This document shows positions 1 through 8,225 of a stretch of DNA of 39,470 nt, piece by piece; the first letter of the stretch is position 1; every line of letters begins with the position of its first letter. A program made the position numbers and the translations under genes. The DNA comes from Elusimicrobiota bacterium (GTDB taxonomy: Bacteria > Elusimicrobiota > Elusimicrobia > FEN-1173). Under the pieces are notes generated by a model that was not told where the DNA came from, did no database searches, and saw only the letters and a program-made list of their open reading frames with translations. The stretch is from contig JAEURZ010000025.1 of NCBI GenBank assembly GCA_016788905.1, forward strand, positions 1 through 39,470, read 5' to 3'.

Positions 1-322
1 ATTGAGAGAGAAAACACCCACCGTTTTGTCACCCGAGAAGTCCGCCTTAACGCGAAATTTCGGAGCCGAATCCATTGGCCCCGCGATGTGGCTGGTTATC
101 CCTCATCCGCCCCTCCGGGGCACCTTCTCCCAAGAGGAGAAGGAATTACTTTTCGGTTTATCGAATATTTTGGAGGCCTAACGAGGCTCTCCGCGATCGG
201 CCGTCCTCCCAGGGACGGCCTCTTCCTTATACAGCGGGAACGTCAATAATTCAAGGGTATAGTGTCATAGGTGTTTTCTCTTGGTACAAAAGGACTGGAA
301 AAATTTATGAACTGGAGCTATA
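1..322. other. Left-edge region without a secure gene
   Basis: No convincing complete gene lies here. Two forward frames are open from the left edge: one to a TAA at 179-181, the other to about 249. Either could be the tail of a gene that starts outside the window, but both run through the hairpin repeat at 100-144, and their residues look like translated repeat. A perfect 8-base inverted repeat (199-206 with 213-220, six-base loop) follows the first stop. It could be a terminator, but only a weak T-tract follows. A TATAGT hexamer at 258-263 is a possible -10 for the gene at 323, without a good -35. Confidence 0.5.
100..144. repeat. Double-hairpin intergenic repeat, copy 1
   Basis: Two adjacent perfect inverted repeats: five-base arms at 109-113 and 117-121 with a three-base loop, then eight-base arms at 123-130 and 136-143 with a five-base loop. 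The CCCTCATCC opening and the CTTCTCC/GGAGAAG arms resemble short palindromic repeats scattered between genes in many bacteria. A related single hairpin lies at 3086-3127. Function is unknown. The hairpins lack a terminator-like T-tract. Confidence 0.55.
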
Positions 323-1159
323 GTGGGTCAAATGCGAAATGGGGCGTGGTTTGTTTTATTACTGGCTGTGTTTCCTTTTAATGTGGCGGCGCGTTTTCCC
401 CTTACGAATAGTGCGGGGGTGGTTGACGCCGCAAACGGCACCCATTCGGTTCGATTCTTTGGGACTCACATGGCCGGCCCGGTTGTTAACGGTAATGGCC
501 AGGCGTCCATTGGATTTTTTGATGCCGACTATTACACGTTTGTGGATTTTCAATCATCAGGGTTGCCGCTGAAAGTTACGCCGGATCCGAACGTGATTTG
601 TACGGGGACCTTATTGCCCTCTCCGGATCGATCGTTTCGTGTGGCGTGGACCGATGGGGCCAATGGTGTTCCCGTTCGCTATGAATTTTATTCGGGGACG
701 TCCGTTAACGATTTGGTTTTGGTGAGTGACCAGGCAGGGTTGGAAATCACTCTTACCCAACTGGACTATTTGAAGGGTTACGTTTGGCGGGTCACGGCGT
801 ACGACGTTTACGGTCGTCGAACAGAGAGTGACCTTTACCCCTTTTCCCTTTCCCCTCCTGTTGGAGATAAAATTTATTGCGCACCCAACCCGTTCCGGGC
901 GGGAGTGGAGACCACGACGTTCTTCTTCTTTTTGGCCGGGTCCGGTGGCGCACGTATTGATATTTATTCCATGCCTCACCAGGATCTGGTGTACAGCACG
1001 CGGCTGGATGGTTTGTCCCCCGGGATCCATGTTTTTACCTATGACGGCCGCGATGCCGAGAGGCGCATTTTGCACAGTGGTCTCTATGTGGCTCACATTA
1101 AACTGACGTCTGACAACCACGAATCCCAACAACGTGTTAAATTTATCGTCGCCCGTTAA
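323..1159 (+). CDS. Secreted protein with FlgD-like C-terminal domain
   Basis: 278 residues. A GTG start at 323 is preceded by GGAG with a five-base spacer. The ATG nine bases later would leave a spacer near 14, so GTG is preferred. The N-terminus is a signal peptide: a short polar stretch, the hydrophobic core FVLLLAVFPFNVA, then AR. The C-terminal ~90 residues begin CAPNPF and end in a YVAHIKL-type strand, the pattern of FlgD-Ig-like or type IX-sorting-like domains at the C-termini of exported proteins. The middle (about residues 90-170) looks like an Ig or fibronectin-like fold. No catalytic motif was recognised. Its end overlaps the next gene by 26 bases, so the two are probably co-translated and may be an exported protein and its outer-membrane partner. 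The exact role is unknown. Confidence 0.75.
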   Translation: MGQMRNGAWFVLLLAVFPFNVAARFPLTNSAGVVDAANGTHSVRFFGTHMAGPVVNGNGQASIGFFDADYYTFVDFQSSGLPLKVTPDPNVICTGTLLPSPDRSFRVAWTDGANGVPVRYEFYSGTSVNDLVLVSDQAGLEITLTQLDYLKGYVWRVTAYDVYGRRTESDLYPFSLSPPVGDKIYCAPNPFRAGVETTTFFFFLAGSGGARIDIYSMPHQDLVYSTRLDGLSPGIHVFTYDGRDAERRILHSGLYVAHIKLTSDNHESQQRVKFIVAR

Positions 1160-2201
1160 AATTTTCATATCGTTTCTTGTCCTCTTTTCGGGAGTCGAGG
1201 CGACCGCCGATACAGCCAATTTTCTCTCCCATGGGCCCGGGGCGAAGGCCCAGTCTTTGGGGGAATCCTTTGTGGCGATTGCGGACGATCCGTCTGCCGC
1301 GTATTGGAACCCGGCCGGGATTCGACACCAAAACTCTTCTGTGATGATGGAACACACGCCGATTGAGGACGGGGGGCGCCTGAATTTTGCGGGTGGATCT
1401 CTTCCGATCGATAACGTGGCGTTTGGGTTCGGGGTGTATCAATTCTTTACCGGAGGCGTGGAGGGCCGTGCGTCCATCGGCGCGGCGCCAACAACCCTGA
1501 GCGTTTCCCAGACCGTCTATTTCCTCCCTATCGCCGCCTCAACGCGCTTGGGGGACATCGGGATAGGTTTTAAACGGTTGGAAAACCATTTTGGAACTTA
1601 CAACAAGGCCGCCCAGGGCATCGATGTCGGGATCCTCAGAGAATTTGATTGTGCAACGGCTTCTTGGATGGGGTGTCCCAAATTGTCTTTTGGTGCTGTG
1701 GCGCGGAACCTCATTGAGCCAAAATTTAATACGAGTGGGGGGGACGAAATCTATCCTCGAGAGTACAGTCTTGGGGCCAGTTTGCATGGGCGACTTCGCC
1801 AGAAATATGATCCCGCTCTAAACGCTACGGTTTACGACACGGCTCGGTTTACGCTGGACGACGTTATTTCTTCGGACGGATCCCAATCGATTCGTGTGGG
1901 GGGGGAATATGTTTATCGGAAAGTTTTGGCCATGCGATTCGGTTGGAACGATGGGGTTTCCGCGGGACTGGGGATACAACCGTTCGGCAACGCATTTCTG
2001 TTGGATTACGCCATGTCCTTCTACGATCTGGATCTGCAACACAAAGTATCGATGACTTATCGATTTCAAAGTAAGAAACGGAAAGGGGAGGGTACCGCGG
2101 CTGACGCCATGTGCCCTGACATTCTTAAAGAGCAGTATGAAAGGCGTCGGGACGGAAACCTTATCTTACGTGACTGGAAAACCCCATTGTTTAGAAAATG
2201 A
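1134..2201 (+). CDS. PorV/PorQ-family outer-membrane beta-barrel protein
   Basis: 355 residues. It starts at a GTG inside the previous gene (26-base overlap). The N-terminus is a signal peptide (IFISFLVLFSGVEATA). The mature start carries the family pattern NFLSHGPGAKAQSLGESFVAIADDPSAAYWNPAGI, described here in pieces: an aromatic-leucine opening, GxGAKAxSLGxxFVA, then DDPSAAYWNPAG. Amphipathic strands rich in Gly and aromatics follow, as in a FadL-like barrel of 14 or so strands. PorV in Bacteroidetes is a type IX secretion shuttle. In other phyla the family is common and mostly uncharacterised, so a full type IX system cannot be claimed. The last ~35 residues are charged and probably periplasmic. 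The end lies 7 bases from the convergent SDR gene with no visible terminator. Confidence 0.85.
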   Translation: MLNLSSPVKIFISFLVLFSGVEATADTANFLSHGPGAKAQSLGESFVAIADDPSAAYWNPAGIRHQNSSVMMEHTPIEDGGRLNFAGGSLPIDNVAFGFGVYQFFTGGVEGRASIGAAPTTLSVSQTVYFLPIAASTRLGDIGIGFKRLENHFGTYNKAAQGIDVGILREFDCATASWMGCPKLSFGAVARNLIEPKFNTSGGDEIYPREYSLGASLHGRLRQKYDPALNATVYDTARFTLDDVISSDGSQSIRVGGEYVYRKVLAMRFGWNDGVSAGLGIQPFGNAFLLDYAMSFYDLDLQHKVSMTYRFQSKKRKGEGTAADAMCPDILKEQYERRRDGNLILRDWKTPLFRK

Positions 2202-2208
2202 ATTTTGT

Positions 2209-3012
2209 TTATTGTAGCGTTTTGCCGTAGCTTCGGCGGATGAGCCGATCGGCGAGGGAGGGAAAAATGGCACTGATCCATGTGCCGGGTCGGATCCACC
2301 AGGGGACATAGATTTCAATTGATTTCTTTTCCACTGCCTTGACGACCGCTCGGGCGGCGCGATGGGCTGAAACGCGGGAGGACTCCCTCTGAGGATAGCC
2401 GGGCGGTAATCGACTTCTGTCAAGAGTGTTGGGCATTTCGGTGTCTGTCCCACCCGGGAGGACGAGACTGAGCGAAATCCCTTTCGGTTTTAGTTCCAAC
2501 CGTAAACTTTCTGTAAATCCCAAAAGCGCAAACTTACTGGCGGCATAGGCCCCCATAAAAGGCAGTCCTCGTCGACTGACGCCGGACCCCACCTGAACAA
2601 TGTGTCCGGCACCCTGTTTTTCCATGATCGGGACGGCGGCCCGCACGGTTTCAATCGTGGCCCAAAAATTGGTTTCAAAAATCTCCCGCATTTCATTCAC
2701 GGGCATGGCCATGAACAGCGCCATCCGCAAAATACCCGCGTTATTGACCAAAACGTCCAGACGCCCGAAATAGGACGCCGCGCTTAAAACCAGGGCGCGG
2801 GCTTCGTCCGGTTTGGAAATGTCCGCGGGCAAGATCAGGGGGGAATGTCCACCGGCTTTTGCGATCTCTTCGGCGAGAGAGTCCAAGCGGTCTTTGCGCC
2901 GGGCTGTTAAAGCAAGTCGCCATCCCCGCGAAGACAAGATCTTTGCTGCTTCCCGTCCGATGCCAGAGGAGGCCCCGGTGACAAGAGCGACTTTTGACGT
3001 GCTGTTATTCAT
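2209..3012 (-). CDS. Short-chain dehydrogenase/reductase (SDR)
   Basis: 267 residues, the normal length for classical SDR enzymes, which oxidise or reduce alcohols and carbonyls with NAD(P). The Rossmann motif TGASSGIG sits at residues 12-19, followed by the basic run ARRKDR that favours NADPH. NNAG is at 90-93, and the catalytic set is Ser143, Tyr156 and Lys160 (YAASK). The C-terminus has a hydrophobic WWIRPGTWISAIFPSLADRLI stretch, seen in SDRs that dock to membranes or act on lipid-like substrates. The substrate cannot be told from sequence. It is transcribed towards the porin gene. The ribosome-binding site is weak. A hairpin repeat separates it from the upstream nadE, so it may have its own promoter. 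Confidence 0.88.
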   Translation of the reverse strand: MNNSTSKVALVTGASSGIGREAAKILSSRGWRLALTARRKDRLDSLAEEIAKAGGHSPLILPADISKPDEARALVLSAASYFGRLDVLVNNAGILRMALFMAMPVNEMREIFETNFWATIETVRAAVPIMEKQGAGHIVQVGSGVSRRGLPFMGAYAASKFALLGFTESLRLELKPKGISLSLVLPGGTDTEMPNTLDRSRLPPGYPQRESSRVSAHRAARAVVKAVEKKSIEIYVPWWIRPGTWISAIFPSLADRLIRRSYGKTLQ

Positions 3013-3085
3013 TAACGGTTATTCCCGCTGTGAGATGAGGTGGCCCAACGAGATGGATGAACGGAAGTCTTCCATCGACAACATT

Positions 3086-3127
3086 CCCTCACCCTCCCCT
3101 CTCCCTCCAGAGGGAGAGGGACTCCCT
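3086..3127. repeat. Hairpin intergenic repeat, copy 2
   Basis: A perfect 10-base inverted repeat (3097-3106 with 3111-3120, loop CCAG) lies between the SDR gene and nadE and starts with CCCTCACCC. It is related to the double hairpin at 100-144 by its opening motif and the CTCCC/GGGAG-type arms. Six T residues follow on the plus strand near 3127, but no plus-strand gene ends here. On the minus strand the stem follows nadE without a T-tract. It could slow nadE-SDR read-through, but is best treated as a dispersed repeat. Confidence 0.6.
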
Positions 3128-3175
3128 TTTTTAGAACCGTCTTTATGTCCATTTTATCATTCCTCTCCAAAATAG

Positions 3176-4852
3176 TTACACATCATAGGGGCGGAATTTG
3201 TTGGTGATGGGCATACGACGGTCACGGCCGAAGGCCCGGGGCGTAATTTTAATTCCGGGGGGTGCTTGCCGGCGCTTGTATTCCATGGCGTCAATGGTGC
3301 GAAGTGTTTTAGCCGCGACGCCGGGCTCAATACCCTTTTTAACGATCTCGGCCAACCCCTTGTTCTCCTCTACATGCTGGGAAATGATGGTGTCCAAGAT
3401 ATCGTAGGGCGGAAGGGTATCTTGATCTTTTTGATGGGGCCGAAGTTCGGCTGTGGGCGCTCGAGTGATCGTGGTCGGCGGAATCACGGGTTTCTTGGTT
3501 TGAGCGTTTCGCCAGTGGGCGAGCTCATACACAGTGGTTTTGGGAATGTCTTTAATAACCGCAAACCCGCCCACGGAATCCCCATAAAGTGTGAAATAAC
3601 CTGCGGAGATCTCGGATTTGTTCCCCGTGGTCAAGACCAGCCACCCGAACTTATTGGATAGGGCCATGAGAAATGTTCCCCGCACGCGGGATTGGAGGTT
3701 TTCTTCCGTGACGTCGATGGGTCGGCCAGTGAACAGGGAATTGAGGGCCTTTAAAAAGGATTGGACCGTGTCTTCGATCCCCACCGTAAGGAAATCAATG
3801 TCCAGGTTTTCCGCCAACTGTTCCGCGTCACCCCGTGTTTCGACCGAATTGAATCGGGAAGGTAACGACACGCCGACCACATTTTCTTTTCCCAGGGCGT
3901 CCACAGCAATGGTGGCCACGAGAGCGGAATCGATTCCGCCGGAAAGGCCGATGACAACCTTACTGAAACCGTTCTTTTTTACGTAGTCTTGGATCCCGAG
4001 CGTTAGCGCGGTATAAATTTCCTCTACTTTTCCAAGAGAGCGGGTGGGCTCGGATGGGAGGGGCGGATGGTCCCGTTCAGGGAGGGAAATGGAGATGTCG
4101 GCCGATCGGCCGCGAACGCGGGGAAGGGAGAGGTCCGTGAGGAGCAGATGTTCCTTGAACAGGGGTGCCTGGGCCACCAGGTTTCCCCGCCGGTCCATGA
4201 CCCCGCTTCCCCCATCGTAAACCAATTCGTCCTGTCCCCCGACCATATTGCAATAGGCGAGGGCCGTCCCGCATTCACGACTTTTTTTCTGCAAGACGGT
4301 GAGACGTAGTTTCGTTTTCCCCGCGTGATAGGGGCTCGCGGATAAATTAAGGATCAGGGAAGCCCCTTTTTCCGCCGCGGCCAGCGCCGGGCCTTTCGGA
4401 CGCCAAATATCTTCGCAGATGGTGAGGCCCAGCCTTACCTCTCCCAGGTCGAGGATCGTGGGTTGGATCCCCTCACGAAAATAGCGTTCTTCGTCAAAGA
4501 CCCCGTAATTGGGCAAAAACCATTTGTGGTAACGGGCCCGGATTTTCCCTCCGAACAGGGCAAAGGCCGCGTTGTAAAGAGCCCCGACTTTTCCTTCCGG
4601 TGCGCCAACCACGACCAGAAGGTCCCGGGGAACGGCTTTCATAAGGGAATGGAGGGCCTTCTCCGTTTTCGTGAGGAAAAGCGGTTCAAATAAGAGGTCT
4701 TCGGGGGGGTACCCCGTGAGGGCCATTTCAGGGAAGAGGACAAGGTCGGCCCCTTCTTTCTGGGCCGTTTGACTGAAGGATAGGATCTTGGCAATATTTC
4801 CCGCCAGGTCCCCCACCGTGGGGTTGATTTGGGCGAGGCCGAGGCGAATCAT
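3176..4852 (-). CDS. nadE: Glutamine-dependent NAD+ synthetase
   Basis: 558 residues. It catalyses the last step of NAD synthesis: deamido-NAD+ plus ATP and glutamine-derived ammonia. The N-terminal nitrilase-fold glutaminase domain (about 1-260) has its Glu-Lys-Cys triad at Glu42 (FPEMALTGY), Lys110 (YHKWFLPNYG) and Cys146 (LTICEDIW). The C-terminal synthetase domain (about 275-558) has the ATP-pyrophosphatase loop SGGIDS at 304-309 and the TGNKSE motif. Length and order match bacterial two-domain NadE (EC 6.3.5.1). Its ATG overlaps the TGA of the upstream GAF-ANTAR gene by four bases, so the two are translationally coupled. That is an unusual partner for a housekeeping enzyme. Confidence 0.96.
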   Translation of the reverse strand: MIRLGLAQINPTVGDLAGNIAKILSFSQTAQKEGADLVLFPEMALTGYPPEDLLFEPLFLTKTEKALHSLMKAVPRDLLVVVGAPEGKVGALYNAAFALFGGKIRARYHKWFLPNYGVFDEERYFREGIQPTILDLGEVRLGLTICEDIWRPKGPALAAAEKGASLILNLSASPYHAGKTKLRLTVLQKKSRECGTALAYCNMVGGQDELVYDGGSGVMDRRGNLVAQAPLFKEHLLLTDLSLPRVRGRSADISISLPERDHPPLPSEPTRSLGKVEEIYTALTLGIQDYVKKNGFSKVVIGLSGGIDSALVATIAVDALGKENVVGVSLPSRFNSVETRGDAEQLAENLDIDFLTVGIEDTVQSFLKALNSLFTGRPIDVTEENLQSRVRGTFLMALSNKFGWLVLTTGNKSEISAGYFTLYGDSVGGFAVIKDIPKTTVYELAHWRNAQTKKPVIPPTTITRAPTAELRPHQKDQDTLPPYDILDTIISQHVEENKGLAEIVKKGIEPGVAAKTLRTIDAMEYKRRQAPPGIKITPRAFGRDRRMPITNKFRPYDV

Positions 4853-6081
4853 CGCGTTTGCCCTAAATCTTCGGCCAATAGAATAGCTTCAGCGATGTCT
4901 TTCATGGATTTCCGTCGATCCATACTTTGTTTTTGGATTTCCCGGAAAGCTTCGGGTTCGGAGAGACCGCGCTTTTTCATGAGGGCGCCTTTGGCCCGTT
5001 CCACCACTTTTCGGGTTTCCAGGGCCTCTTGGGCGGACAGCTTTTCTTGGAGAAGGCGGGTTTGCATGATGGCCGCCGCGCACTGGTTGGCCACGGATTG
5101 CATGACCGAAACATCTTCCTTAGAGAATTCATATTCTTGGGCGGTATAGGTATTGATCACGCCCAAAACCTTCTCTTTGAACATCATGGGCAAAGACAAC
5201 AGCGAAACCAATTTTTCAGAAACGGCTATGTCGGGAAAAGAAAAACGCTTGTCTTTTTTGACATCAGCGACCGTGATGGGTTTTTTCTCCAAAACCGCCT
5301 GGCCGGACAGACTTTGGGCGACAGGCACGGGGGGCTTGTTGCGGTAGGCGTCGGAAAGCGATTGGGTGGCGACGATGCGAAGTTGTTGGGATTCTTCGTC
5401 TAAGAGCATCACGGAACAAATTTTTGATCCCAAGAGTGTGGCTGTCATGGCCACGATCAACTGCAAAATTTCTTCCATGTAACGGTCCGAAGTGAGCGTG
5501 CGGCTGACAGCGGAGAGGGTTTGGATGGCGTCGGCTTTGCGACGGGTTTCTTCATAGAGGCGGGCGTTTTCAATGGCACCGCCCACTTGACGGGCGATGG
5601 TCGTAAGCAGTTTCAGCGCGTGGTCCGTGTAGGCGTAAGGTTTTTTGTGTTGAACGTTGATCACCCCCACCAGCCCGTCTTTCACCAAAATAGGAACGGA
5701 GAGGAACGCCTCAAACTTGTCTTCGGGAAGAGTATGAAAAAACTTGAACCGATGATCTTCGTGGGCTTTCTTCGGTATGGCCAGGGGTTTCTTGTGTTCC
5801 GCCACCCAGCCGGTTAGCCCTTCCCCCATTTTCAATCTTAACTGGTCGATTTCTCCGGGGTGGGGGGGCTTGGAGGCAGAGAGAACCAGGCTCCTCTGTG
5901 AAGGTTCATGAAGGTAAATGAAACACGCGTCAGCCTTGGTGAGGCCGTACACCAAAGTGATGATTTCCTGAAGAATCGTTCGAAGGTCCAGGGTGGAACC
6001 TATAATCTGGGTGATTCGGTGGAGTAAATCCAACTCTTCCAACGTGGACAGTGAACGGGAAGATGGTTTGGTTCGGGGCAT
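4849..6081 (-). CDS. GAF-GAF-ANTAR RNA-binding regulator
   Basis: 410 residues. Two GAF sensor domains (about 25-180 and 190-345) are followed by a C-terminal ANTAR domain (about 350-405), a three-helix module that binds two-hairpin leader RNAs and prevents termination. The ANTAR pattern is visible: ALETRKVVERAKGALM, then RGLSEPEAFREIQKQS, then MKDIAEAILL. No receiver or kinase domain is present, so the GAF domains presumably take the signal (a small ligand or redox state) directly. AGGAG lies six bases before the ATG, and a promoter candidate lies at 6128-6156. It is the first gene of a unit with nadE. No dual-hexaloop target RNA was identified by eye. Assignment of the domains is firm; the ligand and targets are unknown. 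Confidence 0.9.
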   Translation of the reverse strand: MPRTKPSSRSLSTLEELDLLHRITQIIGSTLDLRTILQEIITLVYGLTKADACFIYLHEPSQRSLVLSASKPPHPGEIDQLRLKMGEGLTGWVAEHKKPLAIPKKAHEDHRFKFFHTLPEDKFEAFLSVPILVKDGLVGVINVQHKKPYAYTDHALKLLTTIARQVGGAIENARLYEETRRKADAIQTLSAVSRTLTSDRYMEEILQLIVAMTATLLGSKICSVMLLDEESQQLRIVATQSLSDAYRNKPPVPVAQSLSGQAVLEKKPITVADVKKDKRFSFPDIAVSEKLVSLLSLPMMFKEKVLGVINTYTAQEYEFSKEDVSVMQSVANQCAAAIMQTRLLQEKLSAQEALETRKVVERAKGALMKKRGLSEPEAFREIQKQSMDRRKSMKDIAEAILLAEDLGQTR

Positions 6082-6127
6082 GGAAGACTCCTGATTAAAG
6101 AAATAGAACGGGTTTTATGAGGAAGTC

Positions 6128-6156
6128 ACTTTATCAACTTTCCGCCGGAGCGTCAA
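6128..6156 (-). promoter_or_regulatory. Sigma-70-type promoter of the ANTAR-nadE unit
   Basis: Read on the minus strand, a TTGACG -35 (6156-6151) and a TAAAGT -10 (6133-6128) are separated by exactly 17 bases. Transcription would begin near 6121, giving a leader of about 40 bases before the ATG at 6081. The position between the end of pgm and the ANTAR start fits a separate transcription unit. Confidence 0.55.
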
Positions 6157-6161
6157 ATTTT

Positions 6162-7811
6162 TCAGCCCCTAAGTTGTAAGGAAGCGTCGACAATATTTTG
6201 AGCCTCTGCCAACAATCGGTTCAAGTGATCCAGGCCTTGGAAACTTTCCGCGTAGATCTTGTAGACGTTCTCGGTCCCCGACGGGCGCGCGGCGAACCAT
6301 CCGTTTTCGGTGGAGACCTTGACCCCTCCCAGGGCCGCGCCGTTGCCTGGGGCGTGGGTCAAAATCGATTTAATTTTTTCACCGGCGAGTTCTGTTCTCT
6401 TGATCTGGTCGGCGGACAGCTTGGCCAGTTGTTTCTTTTGGTCCAGGGTGGCGGGGGCATCAATGCGCGTGTAGGCTGGTTCGCCGAATTGTTGTGTGAG
6501 GTTGCGGTAGAGTTCACCCGGATCCCGGTCCTGGCGAGCGGTGATCTCCGCGGCCAGAAGAGCGGGGATGATCCCGTCTTTGTCTGTGGACCAGACGGTT
6601 CCGTCCAAACGGGAGAAGGACGCGCCCGCGCTTTCTTCGCCTCCGAACCCCAGGGAGCCATCCAACAAGCCCTCCACGAACCATTTGAAGCCCACGGGAA
6701 CCTCATACAACCGCCGGCTCCGATGGGCGGCCACGCGGTCAATCATTTGGCTGCTGACCAGGGTTTTCCCTACTGCCGCTTGAGGGCTCCAGTGGGGGCG
6801 ATGCTGAAAGAGATAATCGATCGCCACGGACAGGAAATGGTTGGGGGGCATTAACCCCACGCTTTGAGTGACGATTCCATGTCGGTCGTGGTCCGTGTCG
6901 CAAGCGAACGCCACATCGAACCGATCTTTGAGTTGAATTAAGCTTTGCATGGCGAAGGGGGAGGAAGGGTCCATGCGGATTTGGCCGTCCCAGTCCAGCG
7001 TCATGAACCGGAACGTCGGGTCCACCGTTTCATTGAGCACGCTGAGATTGAGTTTGTATCGCTCGGCAATGGGTTGCCAAAAGTGGACCCCGGCACCACC
7101 CAGCGGATCAACCCCCAGGCGGATCTTGGAGCCCCGTAACACGTCCATGTCGATCACCTGGGCAAGATCTTCCACGTAGGGATGGAGATAGTCGTGCCGG
7201 TGGGTGGTGGAGGCTCGAAGAGCTTTCTCGTAGGGGATCCGGATCACGCCTTTCAGATCCTTTTCCAGAAAGGCGTTGGCCTGTTTCTCGATCCACGAGG
7301 TCACGGCGGAATCCGCCGGTCCGCCGTTGGGGGGATTGTATTTAAATCCACCGTCCTGGGGCGGGTTGTGGGAAGGGGTGATCAGGATTCCGTCGGAAAA
7401 TCCGTTTTCCCGACCCCGGTTATGCGTCAGGATCGCGTGGGAGATCACGGGGGTGGGGGTGTACTCGTCTTGTGCCGCGATCATCACATCCACGCCATTG
7501 GCGGCCAAAACTTCAAGCGCGGTGGCCATGGCTGGAACAGATAGGGCGTGGGTATCGATTCCTAGAAAAAGAGGGCCATCGATTTTCTTCTCTTTGCGAT
7601 AGAGGCAAATGGCCTGAGTGATGGCTGAAATGTGGTGTTCGTTAAACGCGTTCTGAAAAGAGGATCCCCGGTGCCCCGACGTGCCGAACGCGACGCGTTG
7701 GGAGGGAACCGTGGGGTCCGGTGTCTCCGTGTAATAGGCCGAAATCAATCGGGGGAGATTCACCAATTTATTGGGGTCCGCAAGTTTCCCCGCGTGTGGG
7801 TTTTTGCTCAT
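6162..7811 (-). CDS. pgm: Phosphoglucomutase (alpha-D-glucose specific)
   Basis: 549 residues from the ATG at 7811, close to the usual ~546 of the family. The frame is open further to a TTG at 7829, but GAGGAG sits between the two codons at the right distance for the ATG, so the shorter start is chosen. It interconverts glucose 1-phosphate and glucose 6-phosphate. Visible motifs: GTSGHRG at 43-49 near the N-terminus, the phosphoserine loop TPSHNPP (145-151, Ser147), the metal loop CDTDHDRHG, the sugar-binding GGEESAG, and a phosphate-binding RPSGTE close to the end. It links central carbon flow to glycogen or cell-envelope sugars. It appears monocistronic, with the gap to the antitoxin gene holding no clear promoter. 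Confidence 0.95.
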   Translation of the reverse strand: MSKNPHAGKLADPNKLVNLPRLISAYYTETPDPTVPSQRVAFGTSGHRGSSFQNAFNEHHISAITQAICLYRKEKKIDGPLFLGIDTHALSVPAMATALEVLAANGVDVMIAAQDEYTPTPVISHAILTHNRGRENGFSDGILITPSHNPPQDGGFKYNPPNGGPADSAVTSWIEKQANAFLEKDLKGVIRIPYEKALRASTTHRHDYLHPYVEDLAQVIDMDVLRGSKIRLGVDPLGGAGVHFWQPIAERYKLNLSVLNETVDPTFRFMTLDWDGQIRMDPSSPFAMQSLIQLKDRFDVAFACDTDHDRHGIVTQSVGLMPPNHFLSVAIDYLFQHRPHWSPQAAVGKTLVSSQMIDRVAAHRSRRLYEVPVGFKWFVEGLLDGSLGFGGEESAGASFSRLDGTVWSTDKDGIIPALLAAEITARQDRDPGELYRNLTQQFGEPAYTRIDAPATLDQKKQLAKLSADQIKRTELAGEKIKSILTHAPGNGAALGGVKVSTENGWFAARPSGTENVYKIYAESFQGLDHLNRLLAEAQNIVDASLQLRG

Positions 7812-7922
7812 AGAATTCTCCTCGGACAATCGGATCGGTGAACCTGTGATAGACGATCACCTCACTCTTTAACTTTCATCCCAGTGTGTGGAAGGGAGGA
7901 ACCCCATACTACGGGGGGAGCG

Positions 7923-8225
7923 TTAGGCGGCTTTTTTTTGTCGGGCGAAGCCGATGCGAAGCTTGAACACACCAAGAATTTTCTCTAAGGTGGCCAGCTC
8001 TGGGTTTCCTCCCTCCGAAAGAGTCTTATAGAGGGTTGTTCGGCTTAGGCCAGTTTTTTTTCCAAGTTTTAGCAACCCACCCTGGGCATCTACGACATTG
8101 CGAATGGCTTTTAAAATTTCGTGCAAGTGACCGTCTTCAGCCACCGCGTCCAGGTAGGCCGCGGCTTCTTGGGGATGTCGAAGCGTTTTCAACAAGAAGT
8201 CATGGTGAGAAATGGACCGTTTCAT
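7923..8225 (-). CDS. Antitoxin of HigA-like (putative addiction module antidote) family
   Basis: 100 residues from the ATG at 8225. GGAGG five bases upstream selects this over the TTG at 8237. The protein has the family layout: an N-terminal segment with DFLLKTLRHPQEAAAYLDAV, then a helix-turn-helix of Xre type, LLKLGKKTGLSRTTLYKTLS, followed by NPELATLEKILGVFKL. It should bind the cognate RelE/HigB-type toxin and repress the operon. Its ATG overlaps the toxin stop by four bases (ATGA), the toxin-first order typical of this family. The toxin gene carries a one-base frameshift, so the antitoxin may now be an orphan. The HTH is intact. Confidence 0.88.
   Translation of the reverse strand: MKRSISHHDFLLKTLRHPQEAAAYLDAVAEDGHLHEILKAIRNVVDAQGGLLKLGKKTGLSRTTLYKTLSEGGNPELATLEKILGVFKLRIGFARQKKAA

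Noticed and set aside
611-1357. 248-codon minus-strand open frame
   Set aside because: It lies opposite the FlgD-like and PorV genes, whose signal peptides and family motifs are clear; its residues match no family pattern.
7846-7860. GTGAT-N5-ATCAC palindrome before pgm
   Set aside because: Five-base arms with a five-base spacer are expected many times by chance in this length.
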